From the NCBI GenBank assembly GCA_937910255.1, contig CALEOQ010000386.1, positions 1 to 13,428 of the forward strand: a DNA stretch of 13,428 bases, given 5' to 3'. The number at the start of each line of letters is the position of its first letter. Positions within the stretch are counted from its first letter, which is position 1. Made by a program: the position numbers and the translations under genes. Source of the DNA: an uncultured Caulobacteraceae bacterium. GTDB lineage: Bacteria > Pseudomonadota > Alphaproteobacteria > Caulobacterales > Caulobacteraceae. The notes under the pieces were generated by a model, which saw only the letters and a program-made list of their open reading frames with translations, made no database searches and was not told where the DNA came from. This document shows, in pieces, positions 11,685 through 13,428 of this stretch.

Positions 11685-13428
11685 ATGCCCGCCTATCGCT
11701 CCCGCACCTCGACCCACGGCCGCAACATGGCCGGCGCCCGCGGCCTGTGGCGCGCCACCGGCATGAAGGACGGCGATTTCGGCAAGCCGATCATTGCGGT
11801 GGTCAACTCCTTCACCCAGTTCGTGCCGGGCCATGTTCACCTGAAGGACCTGGGCCAGCTGGTCGCCCGCGAGATCGAGCGGGCCGGCGGCGTGGCCAAG
11901 GAGTTCAACACCATCGCGGTGGATGACGGCATCGCCATGGGCCATGACGGCATGCTCTACAGCCTGCCGTCCCGCGAGCTGATCGCCGACAGCGTCGAAT
12001 ACATGGCCAACGCCCACTGCGTGGACGCGCTGGTCTGCATCTCCAATTGCGACAAGATCACGCCGGGCATGTTGATGGCGTCGCTTCGCCTGAACATCCC
12101 CACCGTCTTCGTCTCCGGCGGGCCGATGGAGGCCGGCAAGGTCGTCCTGGGCGGCAAGGAAGTGGCGCTGGATCTGGTGGACGCCATGGTGGCGGCGGCC
12201 GACGAGTCGGTCAGCGACGAGGATGTGGCCACCATCGAGCGCTCGGCCTGCCCCACCTGCGGCTCCTGCTCGGGCATGTTTACCGCCAATTCCATGAACT
12301 GTCTGACCGAGGCGCTGGGCCTGTCCCTGCCCGGCAACGGCTCGACGCTGGCCACCCATGCTGATCGCGAGCGCCTGTTCCTGGAGGCCGGCCACCTGAT
12401 CGTCGACATCACCCGGCGCCATTACGAACAGGATGACGACAGCGTCCTGCCGCGCAATGTGGCCAGCTTCCGGGCCTTCGAGAACGCCATGAGCCTGGAC
12501 ATCGCCATGGGCGGCTCGACCAATACGGTGCTGCACCTGCTGGCCGCGGCCCACGAGGCCGAGGTGGACTTCACCATGACGGACATCGACCGCCTGTCGC
12601 GCAAGGTGCCGTGCCTGTCCAAGGTGGCGCCGGCCAAGGCCGATGTGCATATGGAGGACGTCCACCGGGCTGGCGGCGTCATGGCCATCCTCGGCCAGCT
12701 GGAACGCGGCGGCCTGCTGCACACCGACCTGCCGACCATCCATTCCAAGACCATGGGCGAGGCCCTGGAGCGCTGGGACATCAGCCGCACCGAGAGCGAG
12801 GCGGTCCAGACCTTCTTCAAGGCCGCGCCGGGCGGGGTGCCCACCCAGGTGGCCTTCAGCCAGAGCAGCCGCTGGAAAGAACTCGACCTGGACCGCAAGG
12901 ACGGGGTGATCCGCAGCGTCGAGCACGCCTTCTCCCAGGACGGCGGCCTGGCCGTGCTGAGCGGAAATCTGGCGCTGGACGGCTGCATCGTGAAGACCGC
13001 CGGCGTCGACGACAGCATCCTGGTGTTTTCGGGCCCGGCCCGGGTGTTCGAGAGCCAGGATGACGCGGTCAGCGCCATCCTGACCGGCAAGATCGTGGCC
13101 GGCGACGTGGTGGTCATCCGCTATGAAGGCCCCCGCGGCGGGCCGGGCATGCAGGAGATGCTGTATCCCACCAGCTATCTGAAATCGAAGGGCCTGGGGA
13201 AGGCCTGCGCCCTGATCACCGACGGCCGCTTCTCGGGCGGCACTTCGGGGCTGTCCATCGGCCACGTCTCCCCCGAAGCGGCCGAGGGCGGGCCGATCGG
13301 GCTGGTGGAGAATGGCGACCGGATCGAGATCGACACCGCCAGCCGCACCATACGCCTGGCGCTGGCCGACGCCCGCCTGGCCGGCCGCCCCCCGCCCATG
13401 GAGGCCCGGCGGGGCGACGCCCGCGCCC
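11685..13428 (+). CDS. ilvD: Dihydroxy-acid dehydratase (3' end beyond window)
   Basis: The frame is open for 581 codons to the window edge; E. coli IlvD has about 616, so some 35 residues are missing. The enzyme dehydrates 2,3-dihydroxy-isovalerate and 2,3-dihydroxy-3-methylvalerate to 2-oxo acids in valine, isoleucine and pantothenate synthesis. Cluster cysteines Cys122 (SNCDKITPGML) and Cys195 (CPTCGSCSGMFTANSMNCLTEALG) fall at the family positions. At the first cluster site the sequence is NSFTQFVPGHVHL (41-53) without a cysteine. That is the E. coli [4Fe-4S] type rather than the TPCN [2Fe-2S] type. The C-terminal signature YPTSYLKSKGLGKACALITDGRFSGGTSGLSIGH is present in the expected order. 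The ATG at 11685 has GAAGGA 8 bases upstream. It is divergent from the LysR gene. Confidence 0.95.
   Translation, partial: MPAYRSRTSTHGRNMAGARGLWRATGMKDGDFGKPIIAVVNSFTQFVPGHVHLKDLGQLVAREIERAGGVAKEFNTIAVDDGIAMGHDGMLYSLPSRELIADSVEYMANAHCVDALVCISNCDKITPGMLMASLRLNIPTVFVSGGPMEAGKVVLGGKEVALDLVDAMVAAADESVSDEDVATIERSACPTCGSCSGMFTANSMNCLTEALGLSLPGNGSTLATHADRERLFLEAGHLIVDITRRHYEQDDDSVLPRNVASFRAFENAMSLDIAMGGSTNTVLHLLAAAHEAEVDFTMTDIDRLSRKVPCLSKVAPAKADVHMEDVHRAGGVMAILGQLERGGLLHTDLPTIHSKTMGEALERWDISRTESEAVQTFFKAAPGGVPTQVAFSQSSRWKELDLDRKDGVIRSVEHAFSQDGGLAVLSGNLALDGCIVKTAGVDDSILVFSGPARVFESQDDAVSAILTGKIVAGDVVVIRYEGPRGGPGMQEMLYPTSYLKSKGLGKACALITDGRFSGGTSGLSIGHVSPEAAEGGPIGLVENGDRIEIDTASRTIRLALADARLAGRPPPMEARRGDARA

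Noticed and set aside
11652..13265. Long minus-strand open frame (537 codons) opposite ilvD
   Set aside because: It has low-complexity His/Gly/Ala-rich composition with no family resemblance, and the opposite strand is an unmistakable ilvD. Such antisense frames are expected at this GC content.
1..13428. CRISPR array, tRNA/rRNA, insertion sequence, phage or defence system
   Set aside because: I saw no regularly spaced repeats, cloverleaf, transposase, integrase or known defence motif; gene content is chromosomal housekeeping and metabolism.

Overview
The window looks like ordinary chromosome from a GC-rich alphaproteobacterium, most likely Caulobacteraceae (Caulobacter/Phenylobacterium type). 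This rests on gene content (MucR/Ros-type regulator, DUF2336 protein, PAS_5-type protein, NodN-like MaoC hydratase), very high GC with long antisense open frames, and SD-type ribosome sites. It is an inference without database support. I see no phage, IS, CRISPR, tRNA or rRNA, and no convincing new multi-gene system.

The first 137 bases are not genomic. Bases 74-137 match an Illumina P7/index/read-2 adapter, preceded by an 11-T run and a tail of unknown sequence. The contig therefore starts at base 138, inside the 3' end of a sensor histidine kinase gene.

Layout from there: the kinase ATPase-domain fragment (+); sufE (+); a PAS_5 protein (-); a strong terminator; a MucR/Ros-like regulator (-) with an upstream dyad; and a DUF2336 protein (-). 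Next is an acyl-CoA block: a crotonase (-) divergent from an acyl-CoA synthetase (+), followed by a MaoC/NodN hydratase (+) with its own dyad, RBS and terminator. These three could activate and process a fatty or other carboxylic acid as CoA thioesters. The crotonase lacks both hydratase glutamates but has a glutamate where delta3,delta2-enoyl-CoA isomerases have theirs.

The right half holds a trypsin-like serine protease without signal peptide (-), divergent from oligopeptidase B (+), which is ATGA-coupled to a GNAT acetyltransferase. After a small two-helix membrane protein (-) comes a LysR regulator (-) divergent from ilvD (+, E. coli-type dihydroxy-acid dehydratase), which runs off the window end. 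The 97-bp lysR/ilvD gap holds a dyad where the LysR protein may act.

The most useful observations are the adapter contamination, the active-site substitutions in the crotonase and oligopeptidase B, the reduced zinc-ligand set of the MucR protein, and several unassigned inverted repeats in the divergent promoter regions.
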